DNA of 64,000 nucleotides, taken from NCBI GenBank assembly GCA_028277945.1, contig JANQFH010000068.1:362223-426222 (forward strand), written 5' to 3'. This DNA is from Oligoflexia bacterium (GTDB taxonomy: Bacteria; Bdellovibrionota_G; JANQFH01). Below are positions 1 to 8,001 of the stretch, one piece after another (positions within the stretch are counted from its first letter, which is position 1; every line of letters starts with the position of its first letter). The translations under genes and the position numbers were made by a program. Below the pieces are notes generated by a model, which made no database searches, was not told the origin of the DNA, and saw only the letters and a list, made by a program, of their open reading frames with translations.

Positions 1-1
1 T

Positions 2-649
2 GCCAAACTGCTTCCGGGTACGGATCCGGTTCACAAGGTGACGATCATCCCGCGAGGCATGGCTTTAGGCGTGACGCAGTTGTTACCGAAGGAAGACAAG
101 TACACCTTCAGCCAAGAGTTTGCCGAAAATCAGATCGCCTACATCATGGGAGGACGATGTGCTGAGGAGCTGATGTTGAAAGAGCGTACCACCGGAGCGG
201 GAAATGATTTTGAGCGCGCCACCGAACTTGCGAAAAAGATGGTGTGTCAATGGGGCATGTCTGAGAAGCTTGGGCCATTGGCCTATGGCAAACAAGATGA
301 TCAGGTATTTCTCGGTAAAGACTTTGTGCAGCGCAAAGAGTATAGCGAACGCACCGCACAGTTGATTGATGAAGAGATCAAGCGCATTGTCGATGAGAAT
401 TACCAACGCGCGAGAGGCTTATTGAGCAAAAATGTTCAAAAGCTCGAAAACCTGGCCAAGGCGCTGCTTGAACACGAGGTTTTAGACGGTGATGAGGTAG
501 ACCAGGCGATAGCAGGTAAACCCATTCGTAGAAAACCGGATTCGGTTGCTGCCAAAGTTGCACGGCCTCGTGCCAAGCGAAAGTCGACAGCGCAAACAGC
601 AACGGATAAGCCAGAGGAAACTGCAGAGGCGGAGTCTAAGGCCTCATGA
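2..649 (+). CDS. ftsH: ATP-dependent zinc metalloprotease FtsH, C-terminal part (5' end outside window)
   Basis: The reading frame is open from base 2, so the gene begins upstream and only about 215 C-terminal residues are present. FtsH is a membrane-anchored AAA+ protease that degrades misfolded membrane proteins and regulatory proteins. The segment starts inside the M41 peptidase domain (LPGTDPVHKVTIIPRG). It contains the family motif TTGAGNDFERAT, whose Asp (codon 206-208) matches the third zinc ligand of the family; the HEXXH site lies outside the window. The tail is Lys/Ala-rich and low complexity, as is common. The stop overlaps the cdaA start (ATGA), implying coupled translation. Identification is secure. 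Confidence 0.96.
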   Translation, partial: AKLLPGTDPVHKVTIIPRGMALGVTQLLPKEDKYTFSQEFAENQIAYIMGGRCAEELMLKERTTGAGNDFERATELAKKMVCQWGMSEKLGPLAYGKQDDQVFLGKDFVQRKEYSERTAQLIDEEIKRIVDENYQRARGLLSKNVQKLENLAKALLEHEVLDGDEVDQAIAGKPIRRKPDSVAAKVARPRAKRKSTAQTATDKPEETAEAESKAS

Positions 650-1455
650 GTGGCATTCCCACAATTACTCTAGTCGATATTTTGGACATCCTCTTGGTTG
701 CCGCGATCATCTATCTGTTACTGCTGTTGATTCGTGGTACTCGCGGCATCTATATGCTTGTTGGGCTGCTGATTTGTGGTGTGGTACTCTGGCTCGCTAA
801 CCTTTTTGAACTGCGTGCGCTGGGCTCTATCCTGGGTCAGCTCTTTTCTAGTCTGATTTTGGTGATTGTCGTAATTTTCCAACATGACATCCGTCGGGTT
901 CTTACTAAGGTTGGGCGTTCGCCATTTTTTAAACGACAATCACTTCAGGAGCGGGAGACCTTAGAAGAGTTGGTTAAGACTTCGGTCTCTCTGGCGAACA
1001 AAAAGATCGGCGCGCTCATTGCTATAGAACGTGGTGGTAACTTGGTGGACCATGTTGAACAGGGTGTGCCGGTTGACTCACTCGTCAACAAGGATCTGCT
1101 GACGTCGATCTTTCTGCCGGTCTCACCCCTACACGACGGCGCCGCAGTGATTCAGGGCGCGCGCGTTGTCCAAGCTGGCTGTTTATTACCGTTATCCATG
1201 AGTGTTAACGTCACTAAGGTCTACGGCACACGGCACCGTGCTGCCATTGGCCTCACTGAAGAGACCGATGCTGTGGTGATTGTAGTTTCTGAAGAGCGTG
1301 GTGTGGTCTCTCTTGCCGTAGAGGGCAAGATTGAAGACAACTTGGATGCTGTACGTCTCCGCGAGCGTTTACTAGATATGTTTGGTCCGCAGAATCGTCT
1401 GCAGTGGTTTCGTACTATTTTGCAGAATCGATTTGCAATTGCGAAGAGAGAATGA
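646..1455 (+). CDS. cdaA: Diadenylate cyclase CdaA (c-di-AMP synthase)
   Basis: Membrane-bound enzyme that condenses two ATP into c-di-AMP. The 269 residues show three hydrophobic N-terminal segments (about 13-29, 36-52, 60-79), then a DAC domain. Both catalytic signatures are visible: DGA at residues 164-166 (PLHDGAAVIQG) and RHR in GTRHRAAIGL near 195-203. Length and topology match the CdaA (YbbP) class rather than DisA. The start ATG overlaps the ftsH stop and the stop overlaps cdaR, so the three genes form one operon. c-di-AMP commonly controls potassium, osmotic and wall homeostasis; here that role is inferred from family membership. Confidence 0.95.
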   Translation: MSGIPTITLVDILDILLVAAIIYLLLLLIRGTRGIYMLVGLLICGVVLWLANLFELRALGSILGQLFSSLILVIVVIFQHDIRRVLTKVGRSPFFKRQSLQERETLEELVKTSVSLANKKIGALIAIERGGNLVDHVEQGVPVDSLVNKDLLTSIFLPVSPLHDGAAVIQGARVVQAGCLLPLSMSVNVTKVYGTRHRAAIGLTEETDAVVIVVSEERGVVSLAVEGKIEDNLDAVRLRERLLDMFGPQNRLQWFRTILQNRFAIAKRE

Positions 1456-2393
1456 TCGAGTTACTCAAGAATCTTCTGTTCAAAAACCCAGGTCTTAAAA
1501 TCGGCTCTCTCTTTTTGGCCGTGATTGTTTGGTTTGCTATCCACGGAGAGGCGCAGATTGAAGCTTTTATTACCATTGATGTGCAGTTAAAAAACCGACC
1601 GACTAACCTCATCATTACCAATGCGGTAACGGATAAAATACACCTGCGTATTCGCGGGTCTCGCACGCAGATTAAAAAAGTGCAAGAGCAGCCACCCGAT
1701 CCTTATGAAATCGATTTGGCCAACACTGAAAGCGGCAGCGCTCTGTTTCGGGTCTTCTCTTTTGATTTTACCTTACCGCGCGGGGTGCAGATCACCCGTA
1801 TCAACCCACAGCTGATTACTGTGGAGCTCGAGCAGCAAGAGAGCAAAGAGCTGCCCGTGCGCATCGCCTTTAGTGGCAGCCTCGAGCGTGGTTTTGTGAT
1901 TGTCTCCAAACGGGTGACACCCTCGAGCGTCACGGTTGCCGGTGCAAAGTCAGCCATGCGCACGCTTAGTGCCGTACACACCGAAGAGGTGCAACTCAAC
2001 GGTCTAAGAGAGGGGTTTAGTCGCACTTTGCGCCTTGCGTTGTCGAGTAGTGGTAACATCTGGCTTGATGGCCCGGAAGAGGCCCAGGTCGACATTGAGA
2101 TTGAGGAACAGCTGCTTTCCGAAATGATCGATACCATACCCATTACCGTTAAGGGCCAATTCAAGAGCGTTACTATCAAACCGCAGCAGGCAAGCCTCAT
2201 GCTGCAGTGTCCCGCCGGCCTGCTTCACGATCTGCGCCGCCAGCCACCGCTGGTATTCCTCAACGCCGATAAAATCCAAGTGGCTCAAGGCAGCAGCCGC
2301 ACGGTCAATCTCAAGCTGCGCTACCAGGTGCCTGATAGCTGCAAAGTCCTCAAGAGCGTGCCTGCGCTCGTCCAAGCAACGCTGAGCCGTTGA
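1452..2393 (+). CDS. cdaR: YbbR-domain protein CdaR, regulator of CdaA
   Basis: Predicted bitopic membrane protein of 313 residues: a short cytoplasmic N-terminus, one transmembrane helix (about residues 14-31), then a large extracytoplasmic part built of YbbR-like beta-rich repeats (for example RGSRTQIKKVQ and VTVAGAKSAM). CdaR homologues bind CdaA and modulate its activity. ATG 1452 is chosen because it overlaps the cdaA stop (ATGA) and begins MIELLKNLLFKNPGLK, the usual N-terminus; an upstream in-frame start at 1404 would add 16 residues deep inside cdaA. In many bacteria glmM follows directly, but here it lies 4.2 kb downstream. Confidence 0.9.
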   Translation: MIELLKNLLFKNPGLKIGSLFLAVIVWFAIHGEAQIEAFITIDVQLKNRPTNLIITNAVTDKIHLRIRGSRTQIKKVQEQPPDPYEIDLANTESGSALFRVFSFDFTLPRGVQITRINPQLITVELEQQESKELPVRIAFSGSLERGFVIVSKRVTPSSVTVAGAKSAMRTLSAVHTEEVQLNGLREGFSRTLRLALSSSGNIWLDGPEEAQVDIEIEEQLLSEMIDTIPITVKGQFKSVTIKPQQASLMLQCPAGLLHDLRRQPPLVFLNADKIQVAQGSSRTVNLKLRYQVPDSCKVLKSVPALVQATLSR

Positions 2394-2409
2394 GGTAGGC
2401 TAAGAGTGG

Positions 2410-2574
2410 ATGAAAGTGAAGCGGCCTAAAAACAGACAAGAGGCCCAAGAACTGGTTCGACAGATTCAGGCCTTTCAGCGGGAGGAAAGTGGTAAGAGTT
2501 TAAGGCTTGATATCAACAGAGCGTACTGGCAAGAGACAAACAACAGCCGAGAAAAAATGCAAGAGTTCACCTAA
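2410..2574 (+). CDS. Small hypothetical protein, 54 aa
   Basis: A short open frame from ATG 2410 to TAA 2572-2574, beginning MKVKRPKNRQEAQELVRQ. It is highly charged, mostly helix-compatible and has no membrane segment or recognisable domain. It lies 16 nt after cdaR and has no strong ribosome binding site. It could be a genuine small gene, a fragment of an inserted element (the downstream 100 bp look like non-coding debris), or chance. The rest of the gap to 2705 holds no gene that I can support. Confidence 0.35.
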   Translation: MKVKRPKNRQEAQELVRQIQAFQREESGKSLRLDINRAYWQETNNSREKMQEFT

Positions 2575-2705
2575 AAATCGGTCGGCTGCTTGAACCTTGG
2601 GTCGCTGATTTTCAAGGTGGTTAGGTAGGTTCTAAGACGTCCGTCCCCTATTCGTTTGCCTGCATGTATCTATATAATTGAATATATTAACTTTTTCTGA
2701 TAAAT

Positions 2706-2751
2706 CATTATAATTGCAAAATATGATAAAATATTGCATTATAATTGCAAT
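2706..2751 (+). promoter_or_regulatory. Leaderless promoter with tandem operator-like repeats before the first DUF4143 ATPase
   Basis: The 14-mer CATTATAATTGCAA occurs at 2706-2719 and again at 2737-2750, exactly 31 bp apart. The second copy forms TTGCATTATAATTGCAA with TTGCA/TGCAA arms. It contains a consensus -10 box TATAAT (2740-2745), placing the expected +1 at 2752, the A of the ATPase ATG, so no Shine-Dalgarno can be used. No good -35 is visible. A third, weaker TATAATTG lies at 2673-2680. The layout suggests repressor binding over the promoter; the regulator is unknown. Confidence 0.5.
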
Positions 2752-3888
2752 ATGGGACTTTATCAGCGAACACTGAATCTACCTGCTTTGCTGGCAAAAA
2801 AGTCTTTCTTTCTTTTTGGGCCCCGTGGCACTGGCAAGACGACTTTAGTCAAGCGGCAATGCCGGGGGGCACGCATTATCGATCTGCTGGATGCCCCTGT
2901 TTTTTCTGATCTGCTCAGAAATCCTCAGCTCATTGGCGAGTACGCGTCTGGTCTGATCGTCATTGATGAAATTCAGAAGCTTCCTAGTTTGCTTGATGAA
3001 GTACACCGGCTCATGGAGAGTAAACGCAACAATAAATTTCTTTTGACAGGAAGCAGTGCTCGCAAACTGAAACGGGGGAGTGCCAATCTCTTGGCTGGAC
3101 GAGCATGGTGGGCTGAACTCTTTCCACTAACGTTTAACGAGATTGATGATTTTGATCTTTTAACCTATCTCAATACGGGTGGGTTGCCGGCTATCTATGG
3201 TAGCTCTAATGCCACAGAGGAGCTACGAGCCTATTCGGCTCTCTACTTGAAAGAGGAAGTGCAACAGGAGGCGCTGACTCGAAAAATAGCGAGTTTTGCA
3301 GAGTTTCTAGAGCTCATAGCTCTATGTGTTGGCGAGGAGCTGAACTACCAATCGTTATCCAGCGACCTAGGCGTGGCGGTTAATTCCATTAAGAATTTTA
3401 TTGAGGTTTTAGAAGACACCCTTATTGGCTTCTCCTTGGCAGCCTATACCAAAACAAAAAAACGAAAAGCGATCACTCGTTCGAAATTTTACTTGTTTGA
3501 TGTTGGAGTTGCCAACTATCTGGCAAAAAGAGGTCAAATTTTTGCTGGATCGGAACTCTTTGGTAAGGCTTTTGAGCACTTTATTATACAAGAAGTACGT
3601 GCTTATCTATCCTACGCTAGGAGAGACTTAGCAATAAGCTATTGGCGGTCGACGTCAAAATTCGAGGTAGACTTGATTGTTGGCAATGAATATGCCTTGG
3701 AGATCAAAGCGACCAAGTTGGTTCAGGACAAGCACCTAAAAGGTCTCCGTGCTTTTAAAGAGGAGCAGTTAATAAAACAATTTGCGGCCATTAGTTTAGA
3801 CAGGGATGAGCGCGTAACCCATGATGCCATTAAAATATTACCTTGGAAAACTTTTCTCAGAAGGATGTGGGTAGGAGAGCTGTTCTAA
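2752..3888 (+). CDS. AAA family ATPase with DUF4143/nuclease-like C-terminus (AAA_14 type)
   Basis: 378 residues. The N-terminal AAA domain has a Walker A motif GPRGTGKTTL (about residues 24-33) and a Walker B motif LIVIDEIQKLP (about 67-77), followed by a sensor-like LLTGSSARKL. The C-terminal part resembles DUF4143 and carries FEVDLIVGNEYALEIKATK, a PD-(D/E)xK nuclease-like pattern. These proteins are widespread and patchily distributed; their cellular role is not established. ATG 2752 is chosen because family members start close to an MxLYxRxL motif and a consensus -10 places +1 there. A TTG at 2734 would add six residues across the repeat. The gene is AT-richer than its neighbours and separates cdaR from glmM, which suggests acquisition. 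Confidence 0.85.
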   Translation: MGLYQRTLNLPALLAKKSFFLFGPRGTGKTTLVKRQCRGARIIDLLDAPVFSDLLRNPQLIGEYASGLIVIDEIQKLPSLLDEVHRLMESKRNNKFLLTGSSARKLKRGSANLLAGRAWWAELFPLTFNEIDDFDLLTYLNTGGLPAIYGSSNATEELRAYSALYLKEEVQQEALTRKIASFAEFLELIALCVGEELNYQSLSSDLGVAVNSIKNFIEVLEDTLIGFSLAAYTKTKKRKAITRSKFYLFDVGVANYLAKRGQIFAGSELFGKAFEHFIIQEVRAYLSYARRDLAISYWRSTSKFEVDLIVGNEYALEIKATKLVQDKHLKGLRAFKEEQLIKQFAAISLDRDERVTHDAIKILPWKTFLRRMWVGELF

Positions 3889-3896
3889 ACGTATTC

Positions 3897-4229
3897 ATGT
3901 CAGAAGTAATGCAAGCTTATACAAAGCAATGGCAGGGCCTAAAGCGTAGACTACGGTTGTTTTACTTAGTATGGCTTGGAGGTAGTCCTGTTATCCTAGT
4001 TGTCGGATGGCTGTTAAAGCTTAGTGGCGATGCTCTACTTAATCTTTTGCTAACTATGTGGGTCTTACCTTCTCTACTTACGGGATTCCTATGGAGTTTT
4101 TGGCGCTGTCCCAGGTGTCGTAATTTTTTCTTTCTAAAAACATTGCCCACTTCACGACAGGCTAGGTACTTTTGGCCGCTATTTTCCAAATGCCTGCATT
4201 GTGGTTTACCGAAATGGTCCAGTGAGTAA
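3897..4229 (+). CDS. Small membrane protein with a C-terminal zinc-ribbon-like CxxC pair
   Basis: 110 residues from ATG 3897, 8 nt after the ATPase stop, so probably cotranscribed with it. Two adjacent hydrophobic helices (about residues 24-40 and 46-66) are followed by WRCPRCRNFF and KCLHCGLPKW, two CxxC motifs about 30 residues apart that could bind one zinc. No family was recognised. An upstream in-frame start at 3843 would overlap the ATPase by 46 nt and is less likely. The link to the ATPase is inferred only from adjacency. Confidence 0.6.
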   Translation: MSEVMQAYTKQWQGLKRRLRLFYLVWLGGSPVILVVGWLLKLSGDALLNLLLTMWVLPSLLTGFLWSFWRCPRCRNFFFLKTLPTSRQARYFWPLFSKCLHCGLPKWSSE

Positions 4230-4439
4230 TTTTAGAAAGGTATTCGTCTGCTTTTTGTACTATCTCAATAAAGCTTGAGTTTTGACCTCTAATGCGTTAG
4301 CGACCGAGGGGTAGGGTAATACCTAGCTCTCGAACAGACTAAGCCTTATGTAAGTGATTTTCGATAGTTGTTTATGCGCCTTGAAAAAAAATAGCTTTTG
4401 TAGGAGATTGATAGCCTAAATCAAGCTTCGGAATTCAGC

Positions 4440-6365
4440 ATGTGTTCTAACACCAATCGGCCTCTCCTCATTTTGTTCTGCATTGCTTGCACTCCTCTAA
4501 CGCTTTGGGCAGCTCCTCAAGGCGAACGTGAAGCTGTAACACTCTGCGACCCTATACTTAGACCGGAGTTTGTTGACGGTGAGCCAGTAGACAAGGAAGC
4601 TCCAGCCAGGCTTTTAGCAGGCGACAAACCTGTAATGGTCCGGCTTCAAGCGTCAACCGTGACTTCATATAGTAGCGGCAAAACCTACACCCAGTACGAA
4701 ATTAGACTGGAAGACGACGTGATTGGTGCTATTCGCGTTGATGATGCGGGATGTCTTGTTGACGAGTTGTATTCTATTACCGCGATCCGTAATCGGTTTT
4801 GGCTGCAGGCATTCGTTGATGAGGGCATAGGAGCGCTGCTCAACCGATATCATGATCATAAGGTCCACAGCGTTGTCCACTGGGGTAAGTTTGAAAAGTA
4901 CCATCATGAAATTGCAACCGGTGTTGACTCTGATAATTTCAAAGCAATTGCAGCGACCGTAAAACAGTACATGATGGCACGTGAAGATCTTGAGCCGCGT
5001 ACCTTTGAGTTTTTTAGAAACATAGACGAAAAAGAGTCTTTCGGATTGACGGATGGAACGAAGTACTATTCCTGCCATGCAAACGAACGTGAATCAAAGC
5101 AATCGCATGGTCGGATACGACGTAAACACTTTTTTAGATTAACTAAAGATGGAACACTGACGCATATTATCGAGCCCCAATCCAATATTTACTCTGCAAA
5201 TGAACTGAAGGTCGCCGGTTTGATAGCTTACCTAACCGCGTTGGGAGAGGATCCACGTGCAGCCTTTCCGGTTTTTCACTTTACAATTCGTGGTAAGGCT
5301 TACGATCAGGGTGTTTACTACGTCGATGTAGATTACTACCAGACCCGTGATGGCCGCTTTTTTGTGAAGGAAGACTTCAGTTTGGGATACCGCTACGAAC
5401 AAGCAGAAAACGCAGGTTCTGTTTTATTGGAATGGGCAAGGCGGTGTGCAGCAATGGAGGCAAGGTTATTTCCAGCAGCGATGACGCTCATGGATGCCTA
5501 CGATGAAACGGAGCTGTTGTACACCTCAGATCGTATTGTAGACAGCAGTGTTGGTGTGGCTGAACGCAGACGTTTTGGTCAATACAGTGTGAACCGTATA
5601 ACCGGTAAAACAACCTGTGAGAAGCTCTACGACTATTTTAAGCTGCCTGACACACCAGATTCAGGCAACGATGTGATGCCAGAAGAATTCTTTGCATCAT
5701 TGCCTGACGTTGCTCTGACACCCGGCGCGGAGCTACACTATAATGACCGCTTTATTCCAGAAGACTCAAGAGCGCTTGTTGGCGGTTGGATAACAACCGC
5801 TCTTGAACATTTGCAAGATTACGGTGCGGGCGAAAACTTAATAAGCTGGAAAGGCGATCAACAGGTTCTAGAAGGGAAAAGCGTTGTGATTACACCGGTA
5901 CTTGCACTCGACCGCCGTGTTTCGACCATTGGCGGATTGGGTTCAGAAATAGTGAATGCGATTATGAATCCTGAAAACCCGCTTTTTGGTACAACTGTGC
6001 TCACCGACCCACGTTCAGCTTCAACAGCAACAGCCTTTATTTTCATTGTAATAGACTGGGTGTTGTGGAATCGCAACGAGACGGAAAAATCGGCCCATCG
6101 AGCAGAGTCCGACCTTACGGCTGTTTTAGCCCATGAGATATTTGGGGTGCTGCCGCCTTTTCTTGAGACCCCTATCAAGGATCTGCATAAAATTATTGCT
6201 CCAAGTAAACAGGCAGAGAGGGAGCGCAATGCCTTTGATATCGGCATTGCTTTTCAAACAGAAATAATCAACAGCGATGCCTTTGGCTCATGGAGCCCAG
6301 AACGTCGACGAGCCTTCCTAGAGACCCGAGATCTACACCGAGATCTGCGCGCCACTTGGAAGTAA
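4440..6365 (+). CDS. Large secreted protein of unknown function
   Basis: 641 residues with a clear Sec signal peptide (hydrophobic stretch LLILFCIACTPLTLWA, likely cleavage before APQGER). The mature part is acidic, rich in Tyr, Asp and Glu, and shows no repeat or domain that I recognise. A C-terminal AVLAHEIFGVLPPF has an HE pair but not the HExxH of metalloproteases, so no enzymatic call is made. It stands alone: 210 nt upstream and 289 nt downstream are non-coding, with no clear promoter or terminator. It belongs to the accessory block between cdaR and glmM. Soluble periplasmic or exported location is inferred from the signal peptide only. Confidence 0.65.
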   Translation: MCSNTNRPLLILFCIACTPLTLWAAPQGEREAVTLCDPILRPEFVDGEPVDKEAPARLLAGDKPVMVRLQASTVTSYSSGKTYTQYEIRLEDDVIGAIRVDDAGCLVDELYSITAIRNRFWLQAFVDEGIGALLNRYHDHKVHSVVHWGKFEKYHHEIATGVDSDNFKAIAATVKQYMMAREDLEPRTFEFFRNIDEKESFGLTDGTKYYSCHANERESKQSHGRIRRKHFFRLTKDGTLTHIIEPQSNIYSANELKVAGLIAYLTALGEDPRAAFPVFHFTIRGKAYDQGVYYVDVDYYQTRDGRFFVKEDFSLGYRYEQAENAGSVLLEWARRCAAMEARLFPAAMTLMDAYDETELLYTSDRIVDSSVGVAERRRFGQYSVNRITGKTTCEKLYDYFKLPDTPDSGNDVMPEEFFASLPDVALTPGAELHYNDRFIPEDSRALVGGWITTALEHLQDYGAGENLISWKGDQQVLEGKSVVITPVLALDRRVSTIGGLGSEIVNAIMNPENPLFGTTVLTDPRSASTATAFIFIVIDWVLWNRNETEKSAHRAESDLTAVLAHEIFGVLPPFLETPIKDLHKIIAPSKQAERERNAFDIGIAFQTEIINSDAFGSWSPERRRAFLETRDLHRDLRATWK

Positions 6366-6654
6366 TACGGAGTTTTGTAATTAGGACCTCAGTCGTTGTC
6401 AGAGTACTATCAACGCGGTCGCCGAGACCGTCCCACACACAGTCGCAGCTGCCGACAGAGCCGTTATAATCGTGGCCTTACTGTCGCAGCAGAAGAGCCA
6501 GCTGCAGCACAATCACCGACGGTCGACCGATGTTCTCGAGCATAGGCTCGGCTACCTGGGACAAGCCTGGACCTACCTGACATGCTGCTTGACAGTGACC
6601 CTGCCGATACGATAGGTGAAGTGTAGAGATTTCAATAGGTTGAAAAGATAGACG

Positions 6655-8001
6655 ATGGCTAAGCTGTTTGGAACCGATGGCATTCGTGGTACTGCCAATC
6701 AGGCGCCGCTCACGGTCGATATGATTACCCGGATTGCGCGGGCGGCAACCTACGCCCTCTCAGCACGTAAGGTGGTGCTTGGCAAGGATACCCGCCTCTC
6801 CTGCTACATGGTGGAGGCCGCACTCTCCGCAGGCTTCTGCTCTATGGGTGCGGATGTCTTGCTGGTGGGTCCCATGCCAACCCCTGGGATTGCTTTTCTC
6901 ACTAACAATATGCGTGCCGATGCTGGGGTGGTGATCAGTGCCTCACACAACCTCTACCAAGACAACGGTATCAAGTTCTTCTCACACGAGGGTTACAAAC
7001 TCAGCGATGAGCTCGAGGCAAAGATTGAGGCCTATGTTTTTGGCAATGATATTGACGATCATCTTCCCACAGCTGAAAACGTCGGTAGGGTCATGCGTAT
7101 TAAAGAGAGTAAGGGGCGCTATCTTGTCTTTGTCAAAAACACCTTTCCGCAAGATCTCTCGCTCGAAGGTGTCAAGATCGTGCTCGACTGTGCCCATGGT
7201 GCTGCCTATGCCGTGGCACCGTTGGTGTTGCAAGAGCTGGGCGCGCAGGTGATTGTCATGCATGCCGAACCAGACGGCAAAAACATCAATCAAAACTGTG
7301 GTGCGGTTCATCCCGAAGCCATGTGTCGGCGCGTCCTGCAAGAGTCTGCAGATATTGGCATTGCCCTTGATGGCGATGGTGATAGGGCGATTTTTTGTGA
7401 TGAAAAAGGCGAGGTGGTAGACGGCGACACGGTCTTGGCCATTGCCGCCATACATGCAAAGAAGAGCGATCGCCTTGCGGGTAACGGCGTCGTTGGTACG
7501 GTCATGAGCAACTACGGTTTTCGTACCAGCATGGAGAAACACGGTATCGACTTTGTGCAGACCCATGTTGGGGATCGTTACATTGTCGAGGCGATGCGTC
7601 GAGGCGGCTATAATCTCGGAGGGGAACAGTCTGGACATATCATCTTTTTGGATCACAATACTACAGGCGATGGCTTGGTGACGATGTTGCAGCTTCTAGC
7701 AATTATGGTTGCCAGTGAAAAGCCACTGGGTGAGCTGCGCCAGGTGATGCAACGCTTTCCACAGGCACTGGTCAACGTGGCGGTGCAGGAGAAGCGCGAC
7801 TTTGATGCCATGCCTAAGGTGCGGCAGGCGATTGCTGCGGTGGAGTCCTCGCTGGGCAAAGAGGGGCGGATTCTTGTGCGCTACTCTGGTACGGAAAAGC
7901 TTGCCCGTATCATGGTTGAGGGCGCTGACCAAAAGCAGATCGTCGAGTTCGCCAACCGGGTTGCCGAGGTGATTAAACAGGAGATTGGCAGAAGTGGTTG
8001 A
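6655..8001 (+). CDS. glmM: Phosphoglucosamine mutase GlmM
   Basis: Converts glucosamine-6-phosphate to glucosamine-1-phosphate on the route to UDP-GlcNAc, hence peptidoglycan and LPS. 448 residues, the usual length. Visible motifs: N-terminal KLFGTDGIRG; the active-site phosphoserine loop ISASHN (Ser97); the magnesium loop DGDGDR (239-244); the sugar loop GGEQSGH; and the phosphate-binding RYSGTEKLARIMVEG near the C-terminus. In many bacteria glmM directly follows cdaA-cdaR; here it is separated from them. Its end overlaps the PdxJ-like gene by 8 nt. Confidence 0.97.
   Translation: MAKLFGTDGIRGTANQAPLTVDMITRIARAATYALSARKVVLGKDTRLSCYMVEAALSAGFCSMGADVLLVGPMPTPGIAFLTNNMRADAGVVISASHNLYQDNGIKFFSHEGYKLSDELEAKIEAYVFGNDIDDHLPTAENVGRVMRIKESKGRYLVFVKNTFPQDLSLEGVKIVLDCAHGAAYAVAPLVLQELGAQVIVMHAEPDGKNINQNCGAVHPEAMCRRVLQESADIGIALDGDGDRAIFCDEKGEVVDGDTVLAIAAIHAKKSDRLAGNGVVGTVMSNYGFRTSMEKHGIDFVQTHVGDRYIVEAMRRGGYNLGGEQSGHIIFLDHNTTGDGLVTMLQLLAIMVASEKPLGELRQVMQRFPQALVNVAVQEKRDFDAMPKVRQAIAAVESSLGKEGRILVRYSGTEKLARIMVEGADQKQIVEFANRVAEVIKQEIGRSG

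Noticed and set aside
1703-2200. Minus-strand frame of 165 codons inside cdaR
   Set aside because: Ser/Thr-rich antisense shadow with no family features.
6121-6200. HE pair (AHEIFG) in the secreted orphan as a zinc metalloprotease site
   Set aside because: HExxH is not present and no third ligand motif follows.
6982-7656. Long minus-strand frame (224 codons) inside glmM
   Set aside because: Antisense shadow of a strongly conserved gene; no start signal or recognisable protein.
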